DNA of 64,000 bases from Aliiroseovarius sp. F20344 (GCF_023016155.1 NZ_JALKBG010000008.1:746501-810500); one strand, 5' to 3'. Shown: positions 1 to 8,566, counted from the first letter of the stretch. Notes: generated by a model from the sequence alone, not told the origin. Numbers and translations: made by a program.

Positions 1-666
1 CGCAGATTTGACGACATTCTGATGATGGCGGTTGAGCGCAAAGGCTCGTTCGGGGCCGTCTTGGATGGCATCGAAAAACCGAAATCCGCAGATGAATTGG
101 CTGCGCTGGATGACAGCGCGTGGCTGGCCTGTTTTGCCAAGGGGGTTTTTCAGGCGGGGCTGGCCTGGCAGGTCATCGTCAACAAGTGGGACGGCATCGA
201 AGAGGCATTTCACGGGTTCGACATTGGTCGCTGCGCGATGATGTCCGACGACTGGTTTGACACGCTGTTGGCCGACACGCGCGTTATTCGCAGTGCCCCC
301 AAGATCCGCGCAATTCAGGAGAACGCGGTTTTCATTCAATCCGTTGCCTCCGAAGCGGGAAGTTTCGGACGGAAGATTGGGGAATGGCCCGCCGAAGACT
401 ACTTTGGGCTGCTGGATTGGCTGAAAGCCAACGGCGCCCGGTTGGGTGGCAATACTGGCGCATATGCCCTGCGCATGATGGGGCGTGATGGATTTATGAT
501 GACACGGGATGTTGTGGCACGATTGGTTGCTGAAGGAGTGATCGAGAAAGCGCCGACATCAAAAGCCGCCAAGGCTGCGGTTCAGGCCGCGTTCAACCGA
601 TGGCACGAAGAAAGTGGGCGCAGCTTCACCGAAATCTCGCGCATTTTGGCATATAGTATCGACTAA
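1..666 (+). CDS. DNA-3-methyladenine glycosylase I-like protein (5' end cut by window)
   Basis: The frame is open to base 1 with no stop, and translation before the ATG at 22 (RRFDDIL) resembles the usual N-terminus of this group, so the true start is probably just outside the window. The region FQAGLAW matches the QAGLSW core of Tag-family helix-hairpin-helix glycosylases, which remove 3-methyladenine from DNA. The visible part is odd for a real Tag. The Glu normally found just before the QAGLSW core is not seen, and there are no Cys/His pairs at the two ends that could form the Tag zinc site. I call it a Tag-family homologue of uncertain activity. The next gene follows 13 bases after the stop. 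Confidence 0.75.
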   Translation, partial: RRFDDILMMAVERKGSFGAVLDGIEKPKSADELAALDDSAWLACFAKGVFQAGLAWQVIVNKWDGIEEAFHGFDIGRCAMMSDDWFDTLLADTRVIRSAPKIRAIQENAVFIQSVASEAGSFGRKIGEWPAEDYFGLLDWLKANGARLGGNTGAYALRMMGRDGFMMTRDVVARLVAEGVIEKAPTSKAAKAAVQAAFNRWHEESGRSFTEISRILAYSID

Positions 667-679
667 GAAGGACAGAAGA

Positions 680-1429
680 TTGACCGCGTATCTCGACACG
701 GCGCAGGGGCGTCGCATTGCTTATGTAAAGACCGAAGGGGATGGGCCGACCATTCTGTTCTTATCCGGTTTGAAATCGGATATGGAAGGCACCAAGGCCG
801 TCGCACTTGAGGCTTGTGCGAAAGAGCAAGGGCGCGCTTTCGTGCGCTTTGACTATTCGGGGCACGGCATTAGCTCGGGCGAGTTTCGTGAGGGCTGCAT
901 TGGCGACTGGCATGAAGATACGCTTGAGGTGGTCGACAATCTGATCGACGGCCCGGTGTTGGCTGTGGGCAGTTCGATGGGGGGCTGGCAGTCGCTGCTT
1001 TTGGCACGCGCGCGCCCTGATCGCGTGATGGGATTGGTGACAATCGCCGCCGCGCCGGATTTCACGGAAGATGGCTATTGGGCTGGCTTCTCGGATGAGC
1101 AGAAGGCCGAGCTGGAGCGCGAAGGCTTCCTGTCGATCCCGTCCGACTATGACGAGGATTACATCATCACCAAGCGCATGATCGAAGATGGGCGCAACCA
1201 CATGGTGCTGCGATCCACTCTGCGGTTGGACATGCCCGTGCGCTTCCTTCAAGGGACCGAGGATACGGCCGTCCCGACGTCACAGGCAGTGAAGTTGCTG
1301 GAGCACGCAGAAGGTGATGACATTCGCCTGACCCTTGTGAAAGGGGCGGATCACCGGTTCTCGGATGACGAATGTCTGCGCACGATTCAGAAAATGGTAA
1401 AGGTCGTTCTAGCCAGAGGTGAAGCATGA
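680..1429 (+). CDS. Alpha/beta hydrolase (serine hydrolase) 1 of 3
   Basis: A 249-residue cytoplasmic alpha/beta hydrolase. The nucleophile elbow is G97-S-S99-M-G101, followed by a likely acid in GTEDTAVP and a likely catalytic His in KGADHRF near the C-terminus. The start is taken as TTG at 680 because AAGAAGGA lies 7 bases before it and conservation begins at TAYLDTAQGRR; the ATG at 614 would extend into the preceding gene. The stop overlaps the next start (ATGA at 1426), so the two are translationally coupled. The substrate cannot be told; short-chain ester, thioester or amide hydrolysis are all possible. Confidence 0.85.
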   Translation: MTAYLDTAQGRRIAYVKTEGDGPTILFLSGLKSDMEGTKAVALEACAKEQGRAFVRFDYSGHGISSGEFREGCIGDWHEDTLEVVDNLIDGPVLAVGSSMGGWQSLLLARARPDRVMGLVTIAAAPDFTEDGYWAGFSDEQKAELEREGFLSIPSDYDEDYIITKRMIEDGRNHMVLRSTLRLDMPVRFLQGTEDTAVPTSQAVKLLEHAEGDDIRLTLVKGADHRFSDDECLRTIQKMVKVVLARGEA

Positions 1430-2394
1430 AAAACGTGTTGCGAGGTGCCATGGCATTGGCGGCAATAGTCGCTGCTGCTTTTGTGATCGGTCCGTATGAG
1501 CCGGTTGATCTTAACGTCCAGTTTGATGCGGCTGCAATCGGGCCCGACCCCGACGCTTATCTGGCCCGCCGTGAGGCGGTCTTCGATGATCTGATCGAGG
1601 GTGCTGAGAAACAAATCGTCTGGGCCGGTGAGGCTGGGCAAAAGACGCGGCTTTCAGTTGTCTACATCCACGGTTTTTCGGCATCCCATCAGGAAATCAG
1701 CCCTGTGCAGGAACTGGTGGCCGACGGGCTTGGGGCAAATCTCTATAACGCTCGGCTGGCCGGGCATGGCCGCAGCGCAGAAGCGATGGCAGGTCCAACC
1801 GTAAACGACTGGATGGTTGATTTTGCCGAAGCGATGGCCATCGGGCGCGCCATCGGGGATGAGGTTTTGATCATTGCGACCTCAACCGGTGGGACAATTG
1901 CCGCACTGGGCATGTTCGACGCACAGGCGGCGTCAGGGGTGAAGGGCATCACCTTCATTTCCCCTAACTTTGGGATCAACCATTCTGCCGCGCCTCTGCT
2001 GACCTTCCCGGCGGCGCGACATTGGGTGCCGCTGGCGACAGGTGCGACACGTGGTTTCACGCCGCTCAATGAGGCTCAGGCCAAATACTGGACAGAAAGC
2101 TACCCCACCGCCGCGCTGATGCCGATGGCGGCGATGGTGAAAGTCGCGGCGAACTCGGGCTATGGGATCGTCGATGTGCCAGCGATGTTCATCTACTCGA
2201 ATGAGGATCAAGTGGTTTCCGCGGATGCCACCGAGAAAGTGGCAGCAGATTGGGGTGGGATCGTACACCGGCAGGTGATTGAGCCTGCACCCGGGCTTGA
2301 CCCGTCAGCGCATGTTCTGGCGGGCGACATTGTCAGCCCAAATGGCACAGCCCCCACGGTTGAAATAATTCTGGACTGGGCACGCGGGTTATAG
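1426..2394 (+). CDS. Alpha/beta hydrolase with N-terminal membrane anchor or signal, 2 of 3
   Basis: A 322-residue alpha/beta hydrolase fold protein. Residues 1-22 form a hydrophobic signal or anchor, unlike its two neighbours, so the enzyme probably acts in the periplasm or at the membrane. The oxyanion region reads YIHGFSAS. The elbow reads IATSTGG, with Ala in place of the first Gly of GxSxG. A late Asp (YSNEDQVV) and a late His (DPSAHVL) complete a possible triad. It overlaps the upstream hydrolase by four bases and is followed 66 bases later by a third. Lysophospholipase or esterase activity is a guess from fold alone. Confidence 0.8.
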   Translation: MKNVLRGAMALAAIVAAAFVIGPYEPVDLNVQFDAAAIGPDPDAYLARREAVFDDLIEGAEKQIVWAGEAGQKTRLSVVYIHGFSASHQEISPVQELVADGLGANLYNARLAGHGRSAEAMAGPTVNDWMVDFAEAMAIGRAIGDEVLIIATSTGGTIAALGMFDAQAASGVKGITFISPNFGINHSAAPLLTFPAARHWVPLATGATRGFTPLNEAQAKYWTESYPTAALMPMAAMVKVAANSGYGIVDVPAMFIYSNEDQVVSADATEKVAADWGGIVHRQVIEPAPGLDPSAHVLAGDIVSPNGTAPTVEIILDWARGL

Positions 2395-2460
2395 CTTGCG
2401 TGACCCAACCGGGCGGGTCACTGTTTGGGTGAGGCAGAAAAAATAATAAGCGAGACAGTG

Positions 2461-3171
2461 ATGCAGGAACCCTTGGTTCTGATCCCCGGAATGATGTGTG
2501 ACGCGCGTGTATTCGGACCGCAAATCAATGACCTGTCGCGGGATCATACCGTGATTGTGGCCGCCCCGACGCGCGGTGAAACCGTGCGAGAGATGGCAGC
2601 GCTGTTGCTTGAAGAACTGCCCGATCGATTTGCTCTGGCAGGTCTAAGCCTTGGCGGCATCGTCGCGATGGAGATGGCGCGTCGTGCGCCCGATCGCGTG
2701 AACCGGCTGGCTTTGATCTCGACAACGCCTTTGTCTGACACTCCGGCGCAAGCCACTTGGCGTGAACCGCAAATTGTGCGCGCAAGCGCTGGCCGGCTGG
2801 ACGAAGCGTTGGCCGAGGCCTTCCCAATGGATTGTCTTGCCCCTACGGATGGTAAGAGTGCGATCCTGGATTTGGTGTATCAGATGGCGCATGATTTGGG
2901 GTCTGAAGTCTTCGTACGTCAAGCACGTGCGCTTCAACGGCGATCGGATGCGCAGCGCGCGCTACAGCGTTTGAAAGTGCCCACAATGGTGATGTGCGGC
3001 GCGCACGACACGCTGACCCCCCCTAAGCGGCATGAAACAATGTCCGAGCTGATCCATGATGCTGAACTTGTTGTTCTGCCTGATGCGGGGCATCTGCCGA
3101 CGCTAGAGATGCCAGAGCATGTGAACATCGGGATCCGTGCCTGGATGGAACTACCGCTTCAGTTGCGGTGA
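2461..3171 (+). CDS. Alpha/beta hydrolase 3 of 3
   Basis: A 236-residue alpha/beta hydrolase. The protein begins QEPLVLIPGMMCD (oxyanion loop PGMMCD) and carries a classical elbow GLSLGG, an Asp in CGAHDTLTPP and a His in DAGHLPTLE. The ATG at 2461 is preferred over one at 2425 because the fold starts immediately after it; the ribosome site is weak (AAGCGAGA). It lies within the run of three same-strand hydrolases and is closed by a strong terminator. The CGAHDTLTPP and GHLPTLEMPE patterns are those of small-molecule ester or C-C hydrolases, but the substrate is unknown. Confidence 0.83.
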   Translation: MQEPLVLIPGMMCDARVFGPQINDLSRDHTVIVAAPTRGETVREMAALLLEELPDRFALAGLSLGGIVAMEMARRAPDRVNRLALISTTPLSDTPAQATWREPQIVRASAGRLDEALAEAFPMDCLAPTDGKSAILDLVYQMAHDLGSEVFVRQARALQRRSDAQRALQRLKVPTMVMCGAHDTLTPPKRHETMSELIHDAELVVLPDAGHLPTLEMPEHVNIGIRAWMELPLQLR

Positions 3172-3174
3172 AAC

Positions 3175-3202
3175 AAAAAAACGCGCCGTTTGGCGCGTTT
3201 TT
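3175..3202. terminator. Bidirectional intrinsic terminator between hydrolase 3 and phaZ
   Basis: A 7-bp GC-rich stem ACGCGCC/GGCGCGT with a 4-base loop is flanked by an A run on the left and a T run on the right. It can therefore end transcription from both converging genes. Confidence 0.85.
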
Positions 3203-3226
3203 CGTTTTTGGCCAACTTGGGGACGT

Positions 3227-4534
3227 TTACCCGACGACCTTCTTCAGTGCGACGGTTTTGCCCTTCTTGGCAGCCTTTTTCTTGGCGGCCTGTGCTGCGT
3301 GGCGCCCGGCGTTCTGATCGATGAAATCCAAAACCAGTGGACGGATGTTGTTACGCCAGCTTTTGCCTGCGAAAATACCGTAGTGACCGGCGCCTTCTTC
3401 AACGTGGCTGGCCTTTTTGTCATCCGACAAGCCGGTCAACATGTCCAAGGCCGCGATGCATTGGCCCGGTGCCGTAATGTCATCTTTGGTGCCTTCGACG
3501 GTCTTCACCGCAACGTCTGTGATCTTACCGATGTCCACATTATGCCCATCGACCACAAATTCATTCTTCGCAATTTCGCCGTTTTTGAACACGCGCTCGA
3601 CCGTCGACAGATAGAATTCTGCGGTCATATCCATCACCGCCAGATACTCATCATAAAAACGATTGTGTTTGTCATGATCTGACGCTTCGCCCTTGGCTAC
3701 GCGCATGATCTGATCTGCAAAAGCTTTCGAGTGGGTCTCGGCATTCATAGACATGAAGCCGGCCAGCTGCAGAAGGCCGGGATAGACCATGCGACCCGCG
3801 CCTGCGTATTTAAAGCCTACGCGCTGAATGGCCATTTCTTCCAGCTGGCCCATCGTCACACGACGGCCGAAATCGGTGACGTCGGTGGCCGCGGCGTCTG
3901 GGTTGATCGGGCCGCCGATCAGGGTCAGAGTTTGCGGCTGCGCCTCGGGGTCAATCTCAGCCAGATATGCGGTTGCTGCAAGTGTCAGCGGGGCCGGCTG
4001 GCACACCGCTACAACGTTGATGTCCGGGCCGAGATGTCGCATGAAATCAACAAGATAGAGTGTATAGTCCTCGACGTCGAACTTGCCTTCGCTGACCGGA
4101 ATGTCGCGGGCATTGTGCCAGTCGGTCACATAGACTTCTGCGTCAGGCAAAAGGCTGGCAACTGTGGAGTGCAAAAGCGTTGCGTAGTGCCCCGACATGG
4201 GGGCCACCAGCATAACGCGGCGGGACTTTTCAGGGCGGCCCAGAACCTTAAATTGGATCAGGTCACCAAAGGGGCGCTCGACCAGCTTTTCGATCTGAAC
4301 CACGTGGTCACGACCATCTTCGGCCACAACACTTGTAATGCCCCAATCGGGTTTCACGATCATGCGGTGGAAGCTGCGTTCAGCAACTTCACCCCATGCC
4401 GCCATCATCTGAAAGAACGGGTTTGGGACAAGCGAGGTGGCTGGGTACGAGCCCATCGCTGCAGCGGTCGCACCGAGCCACTGATTCGTGTTTCGGATGG
4501 TCTCCATCAGGTCGTAGGTCGCCATGTATCGCAT
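3227..4534 (-). CDS. phaZ: Intracellular polyhydroxyalkanoate depolymerase
   Basis: Degrades intracellular polyhydroxybutyrate granules to free hydroxy acids. The 435-residue protein has the family start MRYMATYDLMETIRNTNQW, the motif APMSGHYATLL, and a Cys nucleophile at about C178 (VVAVCQPAP), as in Ralstonia-type intracellular depolymerases. Late motifs include HVEEGAGHYGIF with the likely catalytic His. The C-terminus is a Lys/Ala-rich tail (AAKKKAAKKGKT) that could bind the granule surface or nucleic acid. The start at 4534 has GGGGA 7 bases upstream; an ATG 57 bases further out lacks this. It is divergent from phaC across about 110 bases, so the two share a regulatory region. Confidence 0.93.
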   Translation of the reverse strand: MRYMATYDLMETIRNTNQWLGATAAAMGSYPATSLVPNPFFQMMAAWGEVAERSFHRMIVKPDWGITSVVAEDGRDHVVQIEKLVERPFGDLIQFKVLGRPEKSRRVMLVAPMSGHYATLLHSTVASLLPDAEVYVTDWHNARDIPVSEGKFDVEDYTLYLVDFMRHLGPDINVVAVCQPAPLTLAATAYLAEIDPEAQPQTLTLIGGPINPDAAATDVTDFGRRVTMGQLEEMAIQRVGFKYAGAGRMVYPGLLQLAGFMSMNAETHSKAFADQIMRVAKGEASDHDKHNRFYDEYLAVMDMTAEFYLSTVERVFKNGEIAKNEFVVDGHNVDIGKITDVAVKTVEGTKDDITAPGQCIAALDMLTGLSDDKKASHVEEGAGHYGIFAGKSWRNNIRPLVLDFIDQNAGRHAAQAAKKKAAKKGKTVALKKVVG

Positions 4535-4644
4535 GTACTGTCCCCAATTAGCCTTTGCATTTTGTTTCTGCATTCGCATAGTTCTTAACATATGCGGTTT
4601 TTAATATGCTGCAACAGCGAAAAGGATAGGGGGGAATTTGCTAT

Positions 4645-6450
4645 ATGACAACAGACCAAAAGGTAACTCCGCCCGACCAGCCGCTCGAATTGTCCGAATT
4701 GGGGGCGAACCTCGCCAAGATTGAAGCGCTCTCGACCCGCTTGGGCGAGATCATGGCGAACCGCAAACCCGTCCGTCCCAGCCTTCAGGGGCCGGGGCAG
4801 GATTTCTACCTCAAAGCGGCCAGCTCGATGTGGTCGGACATGATGGCCAACCCTGCTAAGATGATCGAACAGCAAGCAGCCTTCTGGGGAAAAACGCTGG
4901 AACATGCCGTCGAGGCACAAGCGGCCCTGATATCGGGTGAGTTTAAAGCGCCAGAGGACCCGGCCCCTAAGGATCGTCGTTTTTCGAACCCTCTTTGGGA
5001 GACGCACCCCTATTTCAACTATCTGAAGCGGCAATATCAGATCACCTCGGGAACGATGGCCGAGGCACTGGAAGGTGTTGAAGGGCTAGACGCGGAAGAG
5101 CGTCGCCGCATGGATTTCTTCACCCAGCAAATGATCGACATGATGAGCCCGACCAATTTTCTGGGCACCAACCCCGATGCCATGGAGCGCGCGATTGAAA
5201 CCAATGGTCAGTCATTGGTGGACGGGTTGGAAAATCTGGTGTCCGATTTGGAAGCGAATGACGGCGAGCTGCTGGTGAAACTCGTCGATGAGAGCGCCTT
5301 TGAGGTTGGCGGCAACATTGCCACCACGCCCGGCGAAGTCGTCTTTCGCAATCGGATGATCGAGCTGATCCAATACGCGCCGACTACGGAAAAGGTGCAT
5401 GCAACACCGCTGATCATCTTCCCGCCGTGGATCAACAAATTCTACATCATGGATTTGAAAGAGCAGAACAGCTTGATCAAATGGATCGTTGACCAAGGCT
5501 ATACGCTGTTTGTTGTAAGCTGGGTGAACCCAGATGCGTCTTACCGCGATGTTGGATTGGGTGATTACATCGAAGACGGATACATTACGGCGATCCGCGA
5601 AGTGAAAGAAATCACCAGTCAGAAGAAGGTGAATGTCGTTGGATACTGCATCGCGGGCACAACGCTGTCGCTGACGCTCGCATTGATGAAGAAACGCGGT
5701 GACAAGTCGGTGAACTCAGCAACCTTCTTTACCACTCTGACCGATTTCTCGGATCAGGGCGAGGTTGGCGTGTTTCTGGATGAAGATTTCGTCGACGGGA
5801 TCGAAGAAGAGGTCAATGAGCGTGGATATCTGGACAGTTTCTTCATGTCGCGCACGTTTTCGTATCTGCGGCCCAATGATCTGATCTATGGTCCCGCAAT
5901 CAACAGCTACATGCTGGGCAAGACCCCGCCAGCCTTCGATCTGCTTTATTGGAACGGCGACAGCACCAATCTACCGGCCAAGATGACCGTCGAATATTTG
6001 CGTGGTCTCTGCGTAGGGAACGAACTCGCAGACGGCGGCTTTGATCTTCTGGGCGAAACACTGTCACTATCGGATGTGGATACGCCGATATGTGCCATTG
6101 CGTGCGAAACGGATCACATTGCGGCTTGGAAGTCCTCGTATGCTGGCATGCGCCAGATGTCGGGCAAGGATAAGACATTCATCCTGTCCGAAAGTGGTCA
6201 TATCGCAGGTATTGTGAACCCACCTTCCAAGAAGAAGTATGGTCACTACACCAACGAAGATTGGCCGGAAGCGCCTGAGGATTGGCATGAGAACGCCAGC
6301 TTCCACGAGGGATCCTGGTGGGGGCATTGGGACAAATGGCTGGCTAAAAAGTCCGGAAAAAAGGTGGATGCGCGCGAGCCGGGTGATTCGTCTCACCCGT
6401 CTTTGGCACCCGCGCCGGGCACCTATGTGAAGGCCATACCCAAAGATTAG
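4645..6450 (+). CDS. phaC: Class I polyhydroxyalkanoate synthase
   Basis: Polymerises (R)-3-hydroxyacyl-CoA, mainly 3-hydroxybutyryl-CoA, into storage polyester on the granule surface. The 601-residue length fits class I. The lipase-like box reads GYCIAG with the nucleophile C335; D490 (CETDHIAAW) and H519 (SESGHIAG) complete the triad. The N-terminal third (about 1-200) is the less conserved synthase N domain and the rest is the alpha/beta catalytic domain, ending with WGHWDKWL and a short polar tail. It is preceded by divergent phaZ and followed by phaP and phaR. A short GCTG-CAA-CAGC palindrome at 4608-4618 sits in the shared promoter region, but it is a weaker match to the sites before phaP. 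Confidence 0.97.
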   Translation: MTTDQKVTPPDQPLELSELGANLAKIEALSTRLGEIMANRKPVRPSLQGPGQDFYLKAASSMWSDMMANPAKMIEQQAAFWGKTLEHAVEAQAALISGEFKAPEDPAPKDRRFSNPLWETHPYFNYLKRQYQITSGTMAEALEGVEGLDAEERRRMDFFTQQMIDMMSPTNFLGTNPDAMERAIETNGQSLVDGLENLVSDLEANDGELLVKLVDESAFEVGGNIATTPGEVVFRNRMIELIQYAPTTEKVHATPLIIFPPWINKFYIMDLKEQNSLIKWIVDQGYTLFVVSWVNPDASYRDVGLGDYIEDGYITAIREVKEITSQKKVNVVGYCIAGTTLSLTLALMKKRGDKSVNSATFFTTLTDFSDQGEVGVFLDEDFVDGIEEEVNERGYLDSFFMSRTFSYLRPNDLIYGPAINSYMLGKTPPAFDLLYWNGDSTNLPAKMTVEYLRGLCVGNELADGGFDLLGETLSLSDVDTPICAIACETDHIAAWKSSYAGMRQMSGKDKTFILSESGHIAGIVNPPSKKKYGHYTNEDWPEAPEDWHENASFHEGSWWGHWDKWLAKKSGKKVDAREPGDSSHPSLAPAPGTYVKAIPKD

Positions 6451-6492
6451 TCCGTCATAAAAGCTTGGAAAGTAACAACTTAAAAGTGTTAC

Positions 6493-6553
6493 ATGCTGCA
6501 GTGCAGAAAAAACTTGATTTGCTGCACTGCAGCATCCATATTGAGTGCAGAAA
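6493..6553 (+). promoter_or_regulatory. Putative PhaR operator and promoter region of phaP
   Basis: A perfect 14-bp inverted repeat (6493-6506 against 6522-6535, arms ATGCTGCAGTGCAG and its reverse complement) is separated by 15 bases. A third copy of the half-site, GTGCAGAAA, follows at 6545-6553 and repeats GTGCAGAAA at 6501-6509. The same core GCAGTGCAGAAA occurs just before phaR. PhaR regulators are known to bind TGC-rich sites before phasin genes; assigning these sites to PhaR is inference from location and sequence. Confidence 0.7.
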
Positions 6554-6600
6554 CAAAACGGCGCTTTCTCCCGGCGCCCCCGCTACTCTAGGAGCTTAAA

Positions 6601-7044
6601 ATGACCAAGACTCAAGATTACACCAAAATGTTCCAAGACATGATGTCCAACTTCCCGCTGGACATGTCTGTTGCTCAGGACGCCTTCAAAAACCAGGCTG
6701 CCATGGGTGAGAAAATGACCAAAGTTGCTCTGCAAGCTGCAGACAAGTCGGCCGAAATCTCGACCAAATGGACCAAAGAAACTCTGGCCAAAATGGGCGA
6801 TGTTGCTGCTGCTAAAGAAGACGCTGCTGACTACACCAAAGCCATGACCGATTTCGCATCGGCTCAGGCTGAGCTGGCTGCTGAGAACATGGCTGCTTTC
6901 GCTGAAGTTGCGAAAAAAGTACAAGCTGAAACCGTTGAGCTGATGATGGCTGCTGGCCAAGAGCTGGGCGAAGAAGCTCAGGCTGCTGTTAAGAAAGCTT
7001 CGGACGAAGTTTCGAAGGCTGCCAAAAAAGCAACCGCTAAATAA
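6601..7044 (+). CDS. phaP: Phasin (PHA granule-associated protein)
   Basis: A 147-residue, Ala/Lys/Glu-rich, almost wholly helical protein of the phasin family, which coats PHA granules and controls their size and number. It has no signal peptide. The C-terminal third is made of Ala-Lys-rich amphipathic helix (EEAQAAVKKASDEVSKAAKK). Codon use is unusually uniform (GCT for Ala, AAA for Lys), as expected for a highly expressed gene. AGGAG lies 6 bases before the ATG. The upstream region carries three TGC-rich repeats, and a strong terminator follows, so this is a monocistronic transcript. Confidence 0.92.
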   Translation: MTKTQDYTKMFQDMMSNFPLDMSVAQDAFKNQAAMGEKMTKVALQAADKSAEISTKWTKETLAKMGDVAAAKEDAADYTKAMTDFASAQAELAAENMAAFAEVAKKVQAETVELMMAAGQELGEEAQAAVKKASDEVSKAAKKATAK

Positions 7045-7091
7045 GCACAGGAAATCCTGCTGGCGCACTCCTCCCTGCCGGCACCTTCCTA

Positions 7092-7120
7092 AAGGACGAG
7101 CCATCGGCTCGTCCTTTTTT
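7092..7120 (+). terminator. Intrinsic terminator of phaP
   Basis: An 11-bp perfect stem AAGGACGAGCC/GGCTCGTCCTT with loop ATC is followed by T residues. It separates abundant phaP transcription from phaR. Confidence 0.9.
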
Positions 7121-7184
7121 GATTTCCATCCCCGCACAGAATTTGAGCAAAACTCTTGCCTTTGTGGTCCGCGCTGTTAGGCTT

Positions 7185-7211
7185 TTGCAGTGCAGAAAGA
7201 GAAATTTCTGC
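7185..7211 (+). promoter_or_regulatory. Putative PhaR autoregulatory site before phaR
   Basis: TTGCAGTGCAGAAA matches the half-sites before phaP, and it is followed by an inverted TTTCTGC, giving GCAGAAA-N6-TTTCTGC. The 3' arm ends one base before the ribosome site of phaR, so a bound repressor would block initiation. Confidence 0.6.
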
Positions 7212-7222
7212 GGGGAGGTAAT

Positions 7223-7792
7223 ATGAACAAGTCTCAGGACGCACTGCTGATCAAGCGTTACGCCAGCCGTCGGCTCTACAACACGGAAACGTCCGATTAT
7301 GTCACATTGGATGATATCGCTGGTTTCATTCGCGATGGCCGCGAAGTGCAGATCATTGATCTGAAATCAGGTGATGACCTGACGCGTCAGTATTTGCTGC
7401 AAATCATTGCGGAACATGAAAGCCGTGGCGAAAGTGTTTTGCCAGTGGATGTGCTGACAGATCTGGTTCGCTCTTACACCACACAGGCACAAAGCGTAGT
7501 GCCGCAGTTTTTGGCCGCCAGCTTTGAAATGTTGCGCGATGGTCAATCGAAAATGATGGAAAATCTGGGTACGATGGGAAATCCCATGGCGAACATGCCG
7601 GGGTTTGAGGCCATGCAAGCACAGCAGGAAGCCTTTATGAAGGCGATGATGGGGGGCTTTTCTGGCACTTCTGGCCCTGCGCAAGAGGGCGAAACCGACG
7701 AGAAATCCAAAGAGCCCACGGATAATGACGAGCTGGAGAAGATCAAAAAGCAGTTGGTCGATCTTCAGACGAAGCTGTCCAAGCTCAGCTAA
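7223..7792 (+). CDS. phaR: PHA synthesis repressor PhaR
   Basis: Senses free PHA polymer and represses phasin and its own gene. The 189-residue protein has the PHB/PHA accumulation regulator DNA-binding domain at about residues 8-70 (IKRYASRRLYNTETSDYVTL), followed by the PHB-binding segment (TDLVRSYTTQAQSVVPQFL). A Met/Gln-rich stretch and a C-terminal coiled coil (ELEKIKKQLVDLQTKL) close the protein. The start is ATG 7223 with GGGGAGG just upstream; a GTG at 7190 lies within the putative operator and is rejected. It follows phaP and converges on lexA across a shared terminator. Confidence 0.95.
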   Translation: MNKSQDALLIKRYASRRLYNTETSDYVTLDDIAGFIRDGREVQIIDLKSGDDLTRQYLLQIIAEHESRGESVLPVDVLTDLVRSYTTQAQSVVPQFLAASFEMLRDGQSKMMENLGTMGNPMANMPGFEAMQAQQEAFMKAMMGGFSGTSGPAQEGETDEKSKEPTDNDELEKIKKQLVDLQTKLSKLS

Positions 7793-7814
7793 CCCGGTTA
7801 GTTCCGATCCATAC

Positions 7815-7843
7815 AAAAAGCCCGGCATTGGCCGGGCTTTTTT
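7815..7843. terminator. Bidirectional terminator between phaR and lexA
   Basis: The stem AAAGCCCGGC/GCCGGGCTTT with loop ATTG has an A run before it and a T run after it. It serves both converging genes. Confidence 0.88.
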
Positions 7844-7867
7844 CTTTGAATCAACGCATAGCGGGGA

Positions 7868-8566
7868 TCAGTAGGTTCGGATCAACCCAACCAGCTTACC
7901 CTGTACCTTAACCTGACCTTCCGGCAGAAGGCGGGTTTCGTAGGCTGGGTTGGCCGCTTCAAGCGCGATCATATCACCGTTCTTACGGAACCGTTTCAGC
8001 GTGGCCTCATAGCCATCGACTTGCGCCACAACGATATCACCATTTTCCGCCCGGTTGGTTTCGCGGATCACCACAACGTCGCCATTGTTGATCCCGGCAT
8101 CGATCATCGAATCCCCTTTGACTTCAAGGGCATAGTGACGACCACCCGCACCAAGCATTGCGCCGGGGACAGACACATGCTGCGCGCCGTCGGTGATGGC
8201 CTCGATCGGTTCACCGGCGGCAATCCGGCCCAGAAGTGGCAGTTCATTTACACCAAGCGCATCCAAGGGCAGGGCGGTGCTGGGGGTGCTTTCGGGGCGA
8301 CCACCTTCCACAACGCGCGGCTCGAACCCGGCACGACCAGAGTTCTCCATGGTTTCGGGCAATTTCACAATTTCGATGGCCCGGGCGCGATGGGCTAGCC
8401 TGCGGATAAACCCGCGTTCTTCCAAAGCCGTAATCAATCGGTGAATGCCCGACTTCGAGCGCAGATCAAGCGCCTCTTTCATTTCATCAAATGAGGGTGA
8501 TACCCCGTCCTTCTGCATCCGCTTGTGGATGAATTCCAGAAGTTCCAACTGCTTTCGGGTCAGCAT
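7868..8566 (-). CDS. lexA: SOS response repressor LexA
   Basis: Represses DNA-damage genes and self-cleaves when RecA is activated. The 232-residue protein has a winged-helix N-terminus ([36 protein letters not shown]), an Ala-Gly scissile bond at about A117-G118 (RIAAGEP), catalytic S153 (KGDSMID) and K191 (ATLKRF). The ATG at 8566 has GGAGG 7 bases upstream; an ATG eight codons earlier has no such site. It is the last gene of a leftward run after trpG-trpD-trpC-moaC-moeA, but has its own promoter with three LexA half-sites. Confidence 0.97.
   Translation of the reverse strand: MLTRKQLELLEFIHKRMQKDGVSPSFDEMKEALDLRSKSGIHRLITALEERGFIRRLAHRARAIEIVKLPETMENSGRAGFEPRVVEGGRPESTPSTALPLDALGVNELPLLGRIAAGEPIEAITDGAQHVSVPGAMLGAGGRHYALEVKGDSMIDAGINNGDVVVIRETNRAENGDIVVAQVDGYEATLKRFRKNGDMIALEAANPAYETRLLPEGQVKVQGKLVGLIRTY

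Noticed and set aside
7190-7222. GTG at 7190 as the phaR start
   Set aside because: It lies inside the putative operator and has no ribosome site; ATG 7223 follows GGGGAGG.
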